In this document: positions 43,895 to 55,058 of the stretch, piece by piece
Layout of the letters: each line of letters begins with the position of its first letter
Numbering within the stretch: position 1 is the first letter of the stretch
Assembly: GCF_000237925.1 (NCBI RefSeq)
Contig: NC_031497.1
Location: forward strand, 5,449,295-5,513,294
Length of the DNA stretch: 64,000 nt
Source of the DNA: Schistosoma mansoni
Taxonomy: Eukaryota; Platyhelminthes; Trematoda; Strigeidida; Schistosomatidae
Direction of reading: 5' to 3'
Position numbers and translations under genes: made by a program
The notes under the pieces: generated by a model
What the model was told of the DNA's origin: nothing
Seen by the model: the letters and a program-made list of their open reading frames with translations, nothing else
Databases searched by the model: none

Positions 43895-44210
43895 GAAGCC
43901 CAGGAAGAGCCGCAGACATTCCATCCAATCAGGGCTAGGGGAATGTTCTAGAAATGCCAACGTGGAGCTTCCCCATTGGATGGATTAGTTTGATACCTAT
44001 GTGCTTATTGGTTGACCTAAATGATAATTTACTTTCAGCCAAAAACTATAAATACACGAGATTTCTGTGCTATATTTTGACATTGTTTGGGGCAATAAAC
44101 TTCCTGCTTACCAGTCTTTGTCTTCTCTCTTTTGCGACGTTTGCGGGTTCTATCGTTCAAGTAGTCAAGTAGTTCGCGGCATATTAAGAATCAAGGCTCT
44201 AGATATAACA
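43856..44210 (+). repeat. Right LTR of the Gypsy element
   Basis: 355 bases, same ends as the left LTR with about four differences. Confidence 0.92.
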
Positions 44211-44280
44211 CAATCACTAATTTTTTTTACTGTCTACGCGCTCATTATAAAATGTTTCGAAAAGTTTACTAAATGAAGTT

Positions 44281-44712
44281 GTTATCAAAAGGGGTTTCGT
44301 GACTCACGCTTTCAACTATGAAAATACTAAGTCTCCACAAAACCCCTTCTGATAATAAAGATAATCATATGCTCACTAGTGACTGACTTCGAGGAGTACA
44401 TCCAGGAGTTCTAGTGAGAAGCAGTGACCAGTGGAGTTCAAACCACGTTTGTTGTGAGATAGGAACTCACTGAAGACAATTGGTGAATGGTTGGTCAACT
44501 TCGTGGATCAGTTGAAGTTAGACATTAACACCACTGGATTCTGGCTCAGTGGTCTGTCGGTTAAGTGCTCTGGCTCGAGATTGGTAGGTCCTAGGTTCGA
44601 ATCTCGCGAGTGCGAGGAGTCCCATAGTAGGACAAAACGGCCGTCCAGTGCTTCCAGGTTTTCCATGTTGGTCTAGCTTCAATTTACTCACGCTTTCAAC
44701 TATGTAAATGAA
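44281..44712 (+). mobile_element. SINE B, long copy with tRNA-like head
   Basis: Order: a hairpin (atcaaaaggggtttcgtg pairing with cacaaaaccccttctgat), a leader, a tRNA-like head with A box (tggctcagtggtctgtcggt) and B box (ggttcgaatc), a hammerhead region (worn in this copy), and the body gcttccaggttttccatg ending tttcaactatg. The segment after the hairpin also follows the 3' end of another copy (52980-53028), so units may have been tandem. Confidence 0.75.
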
Positions 44713-45309
44713 GTTGATTTGAAAAACATATATATTTTTTTTCACTCGTTCATTCATTGAATTATTTGCTTTTTCTGAATAATTTAGCGGTATATTCAAT
44801 TTAATTTACAATAAATATGAAGATATTGTTTGTGTATTGAAGATAACACGTAAAAGTATTTATTACTAATAAAAGTATCTTACATTCACACTGTAGTTTA
44901 CTTTGTATGCAGGCATTTCTTTCCTTTATTAGGATGAAATCTAGCGATTTAATTGGTATTCTTTTATTTTATCAAAAAAATTGAGCTTGTAAATAATTAT
45001 ATATGTATAATTTCGTCTGTTATAAAAATCTTGTCATTTAAATAATCATTTGCGAACTGTATTAGTAGACTGTTCAGTTACCCTGATTCTATCGATTTGT
45101 CTAGTTTAACTGTAACTGTACAAAAAAAAACTCGAGAAAGCTATCTGAACCATAGAATATAAATCATTACTCGTTTTTTCTCAAACAGTTACATTGAAAA
45201 ATTAATCAGTCATATGTTGATCAACAAATATTAATGTTTTGAATTCTGTTGTGATGATTATTGATTTAAGAAAGAGAGGTTGTATTTGGTAGTCATATTT
45301 AATCGTATT
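44713..45309. other. Unassigned AT-rich stretch
   Basis: No gene or known repeat recognised. Confidence 0.45.
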
Positions 45310-46074
45310 GTACAAAAACATGCATTATTATCACTAGGGCGTTTCGTAACAAATATATCTTTCCTGATAGACATCACTCATAGATTGTTAGGATTGGATC
45401 AGTGAATTGACAGACATGATGACTTCTTGTTGAATTTTCTTTATTCTGTTTACTTAACGTGACATATTCAACTAATTTATCTCCAATTATTCTGTTATAG
45501 AGGTTAATATGTAGTCTGTAACTAATGAATTGTACTGTTGATATCGTGAAATGACATCTAATGTATGTAATATGCTTCAAAAATACAGTCAGAATATATT
45601 TAGTTCTCATATTTGATACAAATCGAAACATCAATGTATGATAAACTTGACTAATTGTAATCAAATAAAAACCATGTTCAATAAAAAAATGTTCGCAAAA
45701 TGGTTGGTATATTTGTGAAAATTCGTAGAACCACATACACAAGACTAAATTCATTGAAGTCTTTCCATATAACAAAAATGTTAACTGTCAACTAATTAGT
45801 ATGAGGTAACACATCACACAATACATGTTAGGCATATTAGATACGTTTTCAATAACTATAATTTGAACTCATCACTCCTTACTGGTATGGACGAAGAATG
45901 AGATACATCGAATTTGACTTCAACTCTTGTACAAAAACATGCACTATTATCACTAGGGCGTTTCGTAACAAATATATCTTTCCTGATAGACATCACTCAT
46001 AGATTGTTAGGATTGGATCGGTGAATTGACAGACATGATGACTTCTTGTTGAATTTTCTTCATTCCGTTTACTT
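45310..46074. repeat. Pair of 150-base direct repeats, 617 bases apart
   Basis: About 45311-45458 and 45928-46074 are near identical (tatctttcctgatagacatc, gacatgatgacttcttgttg) with only a few substitutions. The spacer holds a 133-codon minus-strand ORF (45374-45775) with no recognised motif. This could be a local tandem duplication or the ends of an unrecognised element. Confidence 0.8.
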
Positions 46075-46079
46075 GTATT

Positions 46080-47406
46080 TCTTAAAAATAAATATTGACT
46101 AATTTGATTGTGAATTTCGCTGGTCTACTTGTATTTATTTCTAAACTAAACATTTCATAATATTTATTTGATTAACACTTTACATATTCCAGATCATCAA
46201 TCATACAGTTATAATGTACATAACAAGAATGCTTTGTTAATGGGAAATGTTCTTTGTGAATGTATTAACAGAATGAATATTACGTGTGTATATTTGTAGG
46301 ATTATGAGTGTAGTTACTTGAATTGACTAGATAATTTCACAACATTTATGAAAGAGATCAGATCAAGTTGATTTGATAAATGTCGTATCTGAGTGCACCA
46401 CATTTTAAACAATTTCATAATGTGTTTACTTTTCAACTCAATTTTTTTTCTTTAGAACAATGGAAAACCAGTTAAATAAGACTTGACATTCATGAATATA
46501 AGAGAGATGACATAACACTAGGTAAAACAGCTGGTTTTCGCATTGCTTGTAACATTTGTAAATGGGTTAAATATTTCTGTGACAGATTCGAAAGTAGAAT
46601 TAGCTCTATCCAAACCCACAAATAGCCCTCACATTTTTTAATGATTAACATTTTCACAAACCTATAGACGTTTTGCTGAAAATTCCTATATAATTATTAA
46701 GAAGTTGTCTGAATTTCAATCCTACTTCTCTAATAATTGCGATTATGTGTAGTTATTGATGAATTTTTTTACTTCTACGGAGAAAAAAGAGGATTCTGAA
46801 CTACTGTTGTATAGTATCGTGTTCAGAACGACATCTTCAATTTTAAGTTGAATTCCGTTACCCAGAGTGGTACGTCCACAGTAAAACTTAGTAGCTTAGA
46901 ACACTTCTGGAATCTCAAATTTGAAAAAAATGTCAATAATCCACTAATAAATTGATAATAGTAACCATTTTCGATTTATTCAACACTTCCTAGATTTTAA
47001 AATATAACCAAAATCATTCTCATTGTTAGTCATTGACACTAAATTTAAGCATATATAAATTCACAACAAATAGTAAGTAGTAGTGGCCTAGACAAAGAGT
47101 ATATATGGTATCATGAATTTTGTATTCCAGTTTTATCTCAATGTAAATGAGAGGGAAAATCAAAGTCATGTAATTTCTTAGACAAAACAACACTCGAACT
47201 CACACACTGATTTCAGTCTAGACAAATCAGGTCAGACAAATTTTAACCACATTAGTTTTTATAACAAATAAGGATTGTTTTTCTCTAAAAGAATTAATGT
47301 TATGCGAATTGCTCAACTAAAATATGCTAAATAAATATTTTTTGTAACAACAACAGCAACGAAAACAATGATAGTGAAAATAGTTTGTTTTATCCTGATA
47401 ATTTGA
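46080..47406. other. Unassigned AT-rich stretch
   Basis: About 1.3 kb without recognised genes or repeats, ending at the assembly gap. Confidence 0.45.
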
Positions 47407-47606
47407 NNNNNNNNNNNNNNNNNNNNNNNNNNNNNNNNNNNNNNNNNNNNNNNNNNNNNNNNNNNNNNNNNNNNNNNNNNNNNNNNNNNNNNNNNNNNNN
47501 NNNNNNNNNNNNNNNNNNNNNNNNNNNNNNNNNNNNNNNNNNNNNNNNNNNNNNNNNNNNNNNNNNNNNNNNNNNNNNNNNNNNNNNNNNNNNNNNNNNN
47601 NNNNNN
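47407..47606. other. Assembly gap (200 N)
   Basis: A run of 200 N, a standard fixed-size scaffold gap. It interrupts the SINE B copy that resumes at 47607. Confidence 0.95.
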
Positions 47607-47690
47607 CCATAAAAAAACTGCTTCCAGGTTTTTCATGGTGGTCTAGCTTCAATCGACTCATGATCTCAACTATTGAAAATCTTTATATTT
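47607..47690 (+). mobile_element. SINE B 3' part after the gap
   Basis: ctgcttccaggtttttcatg then gtggtctagcttcaatcgac and ctcaactatt match the SINE B body. The head is lost in the gap. Confidence 0.65.
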
Positions 47691-48417
47691 CTCTGTTTGT
47701 TTTTTTTTTGTTAATATCTATATCATAGCAATCGCAAAATTGTAATTTACAGGACTAGAGTATAAAAAGTGTTATTCAGTCGTTCATTTACTATATGAAT
47801 AATAATAAAGTTCTATGAGTCTTTATCCATTCTATGTATTAACATATGTGTTCTGATTAAGTTAACATATCCAACTGGATGTATGATACCAAATTAGATT
47901 GTATTCTCTTCTTGATTAATGAAAAAAACAATATTTATTGGTTAAGATTTCACTACAAATTGTGTCAATGTATGTTTTTCGATACTCTTCTATAAACTTA
48001 CTGTTCATTCATATTCAATATTAGATGTTTTGTAACTTTTAAGGACAGTTAAGTTATATTATAATCTGAGAAAGGATTAAAGGTCTTCATTCTATTTAAT
48101 CTTCATTGCACATAAAATCTACTCAGTATGTATATTAGCATAGTTCATTCCTTTAATTGATAAACACATTTTAAATCACTAATATTCTCATATATCAAGT
48201 TCATTAGGTCATTCTAAAGTAAAATACAACCCTTTCATATTGTAATCATCATTTATTCTCTTTGTATTATGTAATCGTTGCTTATTAAAAAGAAACTGTG
48301 TTATATTTGATAACTGGTACCTTCGTATTGATGGTGTACAAAATTCTAGTGTTTAGTTAGTATGTTCGGTAAACTTGCTATTTTGTGCACAATAGAATCA
48401 TTATTTTCTTCGCATTA
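47691..48417. other. Unassigned AT-rich stretch
   Basis: No gene or known repeat recognised. Confidence 0.45.
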
Positions 48418-48840
48418 TACCAGACTAAACACGCTAGAGAAAGCCATCATCCAGAAGTTACAGGTGTTTATTAACAGTTGTCTACGCGAAATACTTCGGA
48501 TACGTTGACCAGACGCCATCAGCAACAACCTACTGTGGGAGAGAACAAACCAGATTCCAGTGGAGGAAGAAATCAGGAAGAAGAGATGGGAGTGGATAGA
48601 ACACACATTGAGGAAAGCATCCGACTGCGTCACAAGGCAAGCCCTCACATGGAATCCTGAAGGTCAGAGGAGAAGAGGAAGACCAAAGAACACATGACGC
48701 CGAGAAATGGAGGCAGACATGAGAAGAATGAAAAAAATTGTATAGAACTAGAAAGGAAAGCCCAGGACAGAGTGGTTCCGAGTATGCTGGTCGGTGGCCT
48801 ATGCTCCAATGGGAGTAACAGTCGTAAGTAAGTAAACACT
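48418..48840 (+). mobile_element. RTE-type LINE 3' end fragment
   Basis: The plus strand encodes the C-terminal RTE block [48 protein letters not shown] and LVGGLCSNGSNSRK. It ends in the short tandem tail gtaagtaagtaa. It is 5'-truncated, with at least two stops (after GRPKNT and after RMKKIV). This is a different RTE subfamily from the LINE at 23442-26492. Confidence 0.85.
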
Positions 48841-48841
48841 C

Positions 48842-49090
48842 TAGAACATAATGATCGCCTATGTTTTCCATTCTGTTTCCAAAATATTTCATATGGTAGT
48901 AGATTGAGTGTTTATGTTGTTTAAGGATATGCAATCTACTTCACATTTCAACGCACCAATATATCAGAACCATATTTATGTAATCTTGAAAGATCTTCAC
49001 ATATATCTATAACTAGGTTTGACCGTCTAAATAATAGAGGTGAGATCTTCGTTACATAAATAACAAACTGTTGAAGACGTTAGATCCCCA
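48842..49090. other. Unassigned stretch
   Basis: Nothing recognised. Confidence 0.4.
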
Positions 49091-49119
49091 GAACTCACTT
49101 GGAAAAGGTCCTAATTTTG

Positions 49120-49400
49120 TAATTTTATTCTGAAAATTTGAATCTTATGTTTTTGCGCCAAGAGACGCTTAGTTTGACCTACAGCCTACATTTCCCACTC
49201 GGAAATCCTTGACTGTCATTGGTTGACGAATGTTTTTAGTACGCTATTTTGTGGCTCTCCCAAGGATGTTTCTATCATTGTATAAATAAGCATAATTTGT
49301 GCGCTTAGTGACTTCGTATTTTCTGGGTGCTAGTAGAATGCATTCTCTACACCACATCAAGATATCTTGATCTAGTTAGCAGGGCCGGGGAAAACGGATT
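49120..49400 (+). mobile_element. Possible LTR remnant with promoter-like layout
   Basis: ATTGG box (49220 region), TATA-like tgtataaataagc (49280 region) and a downstream start-like segment resemble the promoter half of a retroelement LTR. Ends were not defined. Fossil; weak call. Confidence 0.3.
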
Positions 49401-49875
49401 AGAATAGCCTATCGTTTTTTTATGTATCTCTGACCTTCGTCCCGTTTACCGAGTAAGCTGATATTGTAATAGCATCAAGCATACCACAAACAAAGTTTCC
49501 CTTAGAATAATAATCCTAAAAATCTAATAGAACTTTTATCATATCATCGGTTTCTAGCGAATTCTTTGTGATCAAAAGTCTATTTAGTTAATCTACATAA
49601 TAATACTAATTTCATCTGTCTAGATTAACAGATTTAAGCATACATGCATTTAATGTGGAATGATTTTACGCTATCTATCTAAATGATATTAAAGATTACT
49701 AATAAAGAAAATTTGTTGCTTAAAATAGAAATTACAAATATATTGCATTAGTTAAACTTGATAGCTTAATAATGAAGCTTTTCTACCTATCATCGGTATA
49801 TATTACAAACACAAGTGTTAATTAGTCTAATTTCATATTCGCAAAATATACTACTAAACAAATTCATTTAGTATT

Positions 49876-50045
49876 GTTTGTTTGAATCTTCCCATCGATG
49901 TGTTAGGACTGCAACTGGTCAGTCTTTAATTGGCATATGTGCACACTGTGCGTATTGCCTCGATATAGCCTTAATTCACAAGCATGGTAAGCAGAGATGG
50001 ATAGTGGCTAGCAGTGGAATCCATGACACGCGTTTCGTCCTGCTA
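49876..50045 (-). mobile_element. Sm-alpha-type SINE fragment
   Basis: The minus strand reads aggacgaaacgcgtgtcatg then gattccactgctagccacta and the Sm-alpha body down to gggaagattcaaacaaac. Only the 3' half of the hammerhead remains. Confidence 0.75.
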
Positions 50046-50055
50046 CTAAACACTT

Positions 50056-50600
50056 GTGATTATTTGATCACTTCTTAAAATATATCTTGATGATGACATC
50101 TAGAAAAATGACGAAACATCCATAATAAATAATAATAATCTATCGTTTGTTAATGTTAAACAATGATTAATGATTCATTTTTCAAAACTACTAAATAGTG
50201 TAATACAAACTACTTATATTTCGTGTAAAGCTTCAAGAGTTTTCTTTTTGTTGTTGTTGCTTCATGAAGACTTCATTTTTCTAACAGTTTAGGATAATAG
50301 ATTTGTAAGAATACATTGTAGAAAAGTTCACAAATGTAGAACTAATTATATGACAGTATTTGGTTGATTTTTAAATGGAATCTTCAACAAGTGGAAAACA
50401 CTGTCTTAATATAAAACAAAATTTTCTGTAGAACAATTTGAACGATCTTAGACAAACTAATTGGCTCCTAAAGTTAGGAGTAGATTATACCTTCTAGACT
50501 GTTGTTCTCAATGATTAAAACAGGAAGAATTTAATAAGCAAAAAATTATTAATCTATAAAGTTTGACCCAGTTAATTTCACCTGCACCTCGATCTTGTAA
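50056..50600. other. Unassigned AT-rich stretch
   Basis: Nothing recognised. Confidence 0.4.
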
Positions 50601-50745
50601 GTCCCAGCATACTATAACAATAACATATTTATCGTGGATACGCACTGCTGAGGAGTCCTATAATAGGACGAACCGGCCATCTAGTGCTTCCAGGTTTTCT
50701 ATGGTCGTCTAGCTTCAATTGATTCATGATCTCAACTATTAAAAT
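50601..50745 (+). mobile_element. SINE B copy with 46-nt hammerhead
   Basis: Contains gcactgctgaggagtcctat then the SINE B body gtgcttccaggttttctatg and tcatgatctcaactattaaa. The head upstream is too diverged to read. Confidence 0.75.
50642..50687 (+). ncRNA. Hammerhead ribozyme, SINE B type (core mutated)
   Basis: Helix I GCACTG pairs with TAGTGC, the core CTGAGGA is kept and helix II GTCC/GGAC pairs. The catalytic GAAA reads GAAC here, so it is probably inactive. Cleavage triplet would be ATC. Confidence 0.6.
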
Positions 50746-51480
50746 AACATATTTATTAGAACTATGTAGAAAAGTGCTGGTGAACACAGCCTTGTGTCCT
50801 TGATTACGAAATATATTTAACTTATAGATTTCAAAAACTTCTACAACTACATCAATATTGAAATGATCTTTGTATATTAGTTTAGTGTGTTCAAATTTAC
50901 ATTGTCTAGATATTTAGATATTTGTACATTTATATTAATCTCTAGTTTTATAAATAAGGTACTGTCATTTACATACTTCAATATTTTGGCATACACTATT
51001 GATAAATATAATTGAATAACGACTAAGACTACTAATTAGTATCATTTGGTTGTTAGGTCGATATTATTAGAACACTGAATATATATATATACATATACAT
51101 AGTGATGAATCATATTGTACATTTGAGCATTTCATTATCTAGTCGACCAAATACTAAGACAAAAATTCACTTACAGTTTGTACAATTCAACTCAATAATA
51201 CGAATGTGTATTTAGTGTTTTAATAACATTGATATTACTATTAAATGATACTCATTGGTAGGTTTAGTTACAAATCAATCATACTTATCAGTAGTGTATA
51301 TCAAAATAATACCAACTTTAACACTTATAGTACTATTGCATAGACGTTAAGTATATCATTCATGACTAATTATTTAGTATGATTTTCACCAGATAAAAAC
51401 CGCACAAATACAGCTATTATATCCTAATTGATTCTTTCGAAAAGCTTTGTAGATAAATAAAGTTTGTATAAATTGAATGT
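50746..51480. other. Unassigned AT-rich stretch
   Basis: Nothing recognised beyond short TA runs near 51080-51095. Confidence 0.4.
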
Positions 51481-51504
51481 TTAATGAATCAAATAAACCG
51501 ACCT

Positions 51505-52100
51505 TTTCGTCCTATTTGGGACTCGTCAGTCGGATGTAAGGGCACCTCATGGTTAACGTTCATTCTGGGAATCGAACCCAGTACCGTTCGCTCCAAACGC
51601 CATCGCGTTTCCCACTTAGCTACTGAATCCTGATGGCCACCTGCTTGTGCAATGATGTGAAGTTGTATTCACTTGTTGCTGTTTACTTGTATATTCCCAT
51701 TGTTATTTAGGACTGAAATTGATCAGTCTCTTGTTAGCATATGTGCACCTGTGCGGGCTGTCTCGATATTGCTTGAAGTCACAAGCTTTATAAGCTAAGA
51801 TGAATAGTGGCTAGCAGTAGAATCCACAACACGTGCTTCGCCCTGTTTGAGACTCGTCAACCGGATGTATCTACATCTCAGAGTTGATATTCACTCTCGG
51901 ACTCGAACCCAGTACCGTTCGCTCCAAACGCCACCTGCTTGTGCAATGGGGTGAAGTTATATTCACTTGTTGTTGTTTACTTATAAAGCTTGTGACTTCA
52001 GGCAATATCGAGGCAGTCCTCATGGGATGCGCATATGTCAACAAGAGACTAATCAATTGTAGTCCTAAATAACAATGGGAAGATACAAGTAAACAACAAA
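51505..52100 (-). mobile_element. Two Sm-alpha SINEs in tandem with an inverted body
   Basis: Two minus-strand units each carry a tRNA-like head (with B boxes near 51572 and 51903, GGTTCGA/GGGTTCGA on the minus strand) and a hammerhead region (51510-51545; 51838-51870). The body at about 51695-51795 recurs in reverse at about 51975-52085, so the cluster can fold into a long hairpin. Confidence 0.75.
51510..51545 (-). ncRNA. Hammerhead ribozyme core, Sm-alpha type (truncated)
   Basis: The minus strand carries CTGACGA, GTCC-CAAATA-GGAC and CGAAA. The sequence past the core diverges, so the cleavage side is lost. Confidence 0.5.
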
Positions 52101-52547
52101 AAGTGAATAAATCAACCTTTATTTGTTGCTTATTTAAACAACAGAAATATTCTTTTCTCAAATGATCAATCACATAAAACGGCTAGTTTTTTATATCATT
52201 TGATATTATTTATCATTTGAACGACTATTTACTTTAATTCAACATAAATATAGGAATAAATAATTTAAATCACACACCAGTTACTTGGGCATGAGACCAC
52301 ACTCTAAGTATCAGGACTAATGATACAAACTGTTTTGCCCAAACTGAAGTAAGCAAAGAGGGATTCAAAACTGTGATTAAATGGCTCAATACCTCACTCA
52401 CGCCTTAACCACTAAGTTATGACTCTACATACATAAGGGAATGTCATTTATTTAAGTGATTAACTATTATTTTATTGCAGAAAAAATATGAATGTTCACA
52501 ATATTAGAATGGAAATCGGTGATAAATATAAACCCTACAACCATTCA
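52101..52547. other. Unassigned stretch
   Basis: Nothing coding. 52380-52440 has faint tRNA-like resemblance in reverse but no clear boxes. Confidence 0.35.
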
Positions 52548-52722
52548 ACTATTATGAATAATTTTAATAGTTGAGATCATGAATCAATTGAAGCTAGACC
52601 ACTATGATAAACCTGGAAGCACTGGACGACCGTTTCATCCCATTATGGAACTCCTCAGTAGTGCGCGTTCACGATCCCGCCTAGCAAGATTCGAATCCAG
52701 GACCTATCGGTTCAACCAGGTC
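52548..52722 (-). mobile_element. SINE B copy, reverse, with hammerhead and B box
   Basis: Reverse of the SINE B body (aattgaagctagaccactat), then the hammerhead at 52619-52664 and the tRNA-like head with a B box (gattcgaatcc, near 52689). It abuts a forward copy head to head. Confidence 0.8.
52619..52664 (-). ncRNA. Hammerhead ribozyme, SINE B type
   Basis: 46 bases: helix I GCACTA/CAGTGC (five of six pair), core CTGAGGA, a helix II hairpin, TGAAAC, and the cleavage triplet GTC before CAGTGC. All conserved core bases are present. Confidence 0.65.
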
Positions 52723-52791
52723 TGTTGGGAGATATCAACTCATTGAAGACATTGGTGGATTGGTTGAAGTTAGACATTAACACCGTTGGAT

Positions 52792-52871
52792 TCCCGCTAG
52801 CTCAGTGGCCTAGTGGTTAAGCGCTCGAGCGTGAAACTGATGGGTCCTGGGTTCGAATCTCGCTAGGCGGG
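52792..52871 (+). promoter_or_regulatory. tRNA-like Pol III promoter head of SINE B
   Basis: A box tagctcagtggcc and B box GGTTCGAATC (52850-52859), enclosed by cccgctagc and gctaggcggg arms that mimic an acceptor stem. About 80 bases, like a tRNA with a long variable arm. It lies inside a SINE, so it is read as an internal promoter rather than a tRNA gene. Confidence 0.7.
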
Positions 52872-52882
52872 ATCTTGGATAC

Positions 52883-52928
52883 GCACTACTGAGGAGTCTC
52901 ACAATAGGACGAAACGGCCATCCAATGC
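52883..52928 (+). ncRNA. Hammerhead ribozyme, SINE B type
   Basis: 46 bases: helix I GCACTA with CAATGC (four of six pair), core CTGAGGA (52889-52895), helix II GTCT/GGAC with a CACAATA loop, GAAA (52911-52914), a short GGCC helix III and triplet ATC before the cleavage point. Complete core. Confidence 0.7.
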
Positions 52929-53028
52929 TTCCAGGTTTTCCATGGTAGTCTAACTTCAATTGATTCATCATCTCAACTATTAAAATTACTATAATATCCA
53001 CAAAACCCCTTCTGATACTATGAATAAA

Positions 53029-54059
53029 TACAAATTCAATTAAATAATTAATTTGAAATAATATCACTTATAAATTTATTACAATACAAGACTTATTTTA
53101 TATACAGTAAGTGTAATCTGATTAGCTCTTTCTAGTTGTTGATAATTCAATCATGAATTGTGAAACTGATAAAATAGTGAATATCGATTCTTCGTAATAT
53201 AACCTAACATATATCATTGACCTATTAGATTATCTAAGTCAATGATAAACAAATTTAACATTTTTCAGGTCACTTCATAAATTTTTAGTAAATACTAAAA
53301 GCATACAAAATGGATTAGACTATACCGTGTTATTCATGAATTGAAGGATATTAATTCGATTGATCAACTAATAGACCAAATACATAATAAGAGAAAATTT
53401 CAAATTTATTTCATGTATTTTAAAACATCAACTACATCTGGAGTTGATGTAGGGTTACTGCCAGCCCCAAGTTTGGGTGAAGTATCAGGGTTGGGTGTAG
53501 AGTAAGCAATGCAACATCGTAGAAAAGGACCTCTCTGCAAAAGCTTTAGCTAGATTAAATCAATTAATTTAATGAAGCTTTGTCATGTAAGTTCAAAGGT
53601 CTTCATATGGAACAGTAATGATGAAAGATAGGATGTAGTGCCGTGCTTCATTAATAGTTCACTTCGATAACCGTTATTATACCAATCTTAACAGTGTATA
53701 GAATCAGAAGGCAAAAGGAAGCGGCAACTACACTTATATTGATAAATGATGCAGACCAGAAAGCTGTGAGTACATGAGCATGTTAGCGAGCGAAGCATAA
53801 ACGACATGCATTGGAGATGGCTGGGAAGCCAACTCGAGAGCAAAGCAAAAATAATGCATATTGGAGATGGCGGGGAAGCCAACTCACTATGAGCAAGCAT
53901 TACTCAATATTTATAGTCATACAAAAATGAATGACAGACATATGGTGGATAAGATACGAAGTGTGCACACATATACGCTCATATAAAAATATAGTCAAGG
54001 TTAATAAGCGAATAATTGACAAGATCAAAATATGACTCATAATGTATAAGTGAATTGGC
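53029..54059. other. Unassigned stretch
   Basis: No gene found. The stretch 53805-53880 has a short tandem duplication around ggagatggcggggaagccaa. Confidence 0.4.
53805..53885 (+). repeat. Short tandem duplication
   Basis: tggagatggctgggaagcca and its near copy tggagatggcggggaagcca lie about 60 bases apart, with shared flanks (gagcaaagca, aagcataaacg). Confidence 0.6.
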
Positions 54060-55058
54060 TTGGCCAGTAACTAGAATGAAGTATATGGGCTTAACATGAC
54101 AAACGATACTACAAGGATTCTTTGGAGGCCATGAAACCGCTTCTCATTCTGAAAACCAGAGCGACAACTAATATAGATACGTATAATGGCTGGACAATGA
54201 AGGAAACTCAAAGAACCATTCAAATAGTAGTAGAAATGAAAAGACACAACCTGCCTATGCTTAGAATAGATGAAACATATTGAAGACGATCTGGATAAAA
54301 AGATTGACTGTTATTGTATTCTCGTCACAAAGAAACTAGCCCACACATACAAGCAGTTTCACTGATTGTGCCAAAAAATGAAGAAAATCACCCACAGGAT
54401 AGTAATCTTATGGCTCCGGGATCATCAGAGCATTCTTCAACGTAAAAAAAGGAGGGTGTGCAATCAATGTTATCCAGTACTATGCGCACACCAATGATTA
54501 CAACTAAGGTGGCAAAGATCAGTTCTATGAGATACTTCAGTCCATTACACAGAAATACCCTGGAAGAAATCTGATCATCCTCAAGGTAATGTTCGAGATA
54601 AACGACACCAGGAATGAAGACGTCGTGGAACGACATAGATCGGGAGACAAAATCGAGAATGGTAAGACTGGTGAATCTACGTACTGTCAACAACATAGTT
54701 ATAGGTGGTACCATTTTCCCACATGAAAGAATACACAAGGCTACAATATGCTTCACTGGGTGACGCTACAGAAAACCACATAGATAACACATACATGGTT
54801 TAAAAGCTCAGAAAGTTCATGGGAGACATAAGAATAAAGACAGGATCTGATACATCTTTAGATCATCACTTTTGATGGACAAGGTAAAAATGAAGCTAAA
54901 GAAGCACTGAATAGTTGTACAAGCAGTACCATGAAAGTTTAATATAGCCATCTTTGGAGGTGTTAACAACCGAAACGAGTTCAAGATAACTTTCAGCAAC
55001 AAATTTCAAGCTTTACAAGCTCTATTAGGAGAAATTATTACAGATAACAAATGGAAGG
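54060..55058 (+). mobile_element. Decayed RTE-type LINE, endonuclease part (left of solo LTR)
   Basis: In scattered plus-strand frames I see RTE endonuclease blocks: a CYAPTND-like tactatgcgcacaccaatga, KDQFYE, VIGGTIFPHERIHKAT, and RNEFKITFSNKFQALQALL near the end. Many stops and shifts; old. It belongs to the RTE subfamily of the 48418-48840 fragment. It continues after the LTR. Confidence 0.75.

Larger units (their letters stand above)
39355..44210 (+). mobile_element. Gypsy (Ty3) LTR retrotransposon, whole-looking, Mag-like
   Basis: A 4,856-base element with two 355-base LTRs (39355-39709 and 43856-44210), gag and pol. It looks whole, with no obvious breaks. The two LTRs differ at about four positions (about 1%), all transitions, so the insertion is young. 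The primer site begins TGGCGACG two bases inside the left LTR, compatible with a tRNA-Ser 3' end, and a G-rich polypurine tract precedes the right LTR. Protein layout and primer site fit the Mag/K02A2.6-like branch. Flanking pentamers gtaag and caatc do not match. Confidence 0.92.
52723..53028 (+). mobile_element. SINE B, best full copy
   Basis: Leader (gaagttagacattaacaccg), tRNA-like head 52792-52871, hammerhead 52883-52928, body, and 3' end ccacaaaaccccttctgata. It is the clearest view of the family's order: Pol III head, ribozyme, body. Confidence 0.82.

Noticed and set aside
45374-45775. 133-codon minus-strand ORF
   Set aside because: No family motif, AT-rich hydrophobic composition typical of chance frames, and it overlaps one of the direct repeats.
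47313-47661. Open frames spanning the second N gap
   Set aside because: They exist only because N codons carry no stops.
52792-52871. A tRNA gene with A and B boxes and an acceptor-like stem
   Set aside because: It is embedded in a repeated SINE and followed directly by a hammerhead. No convincing anticodon arm was seen.
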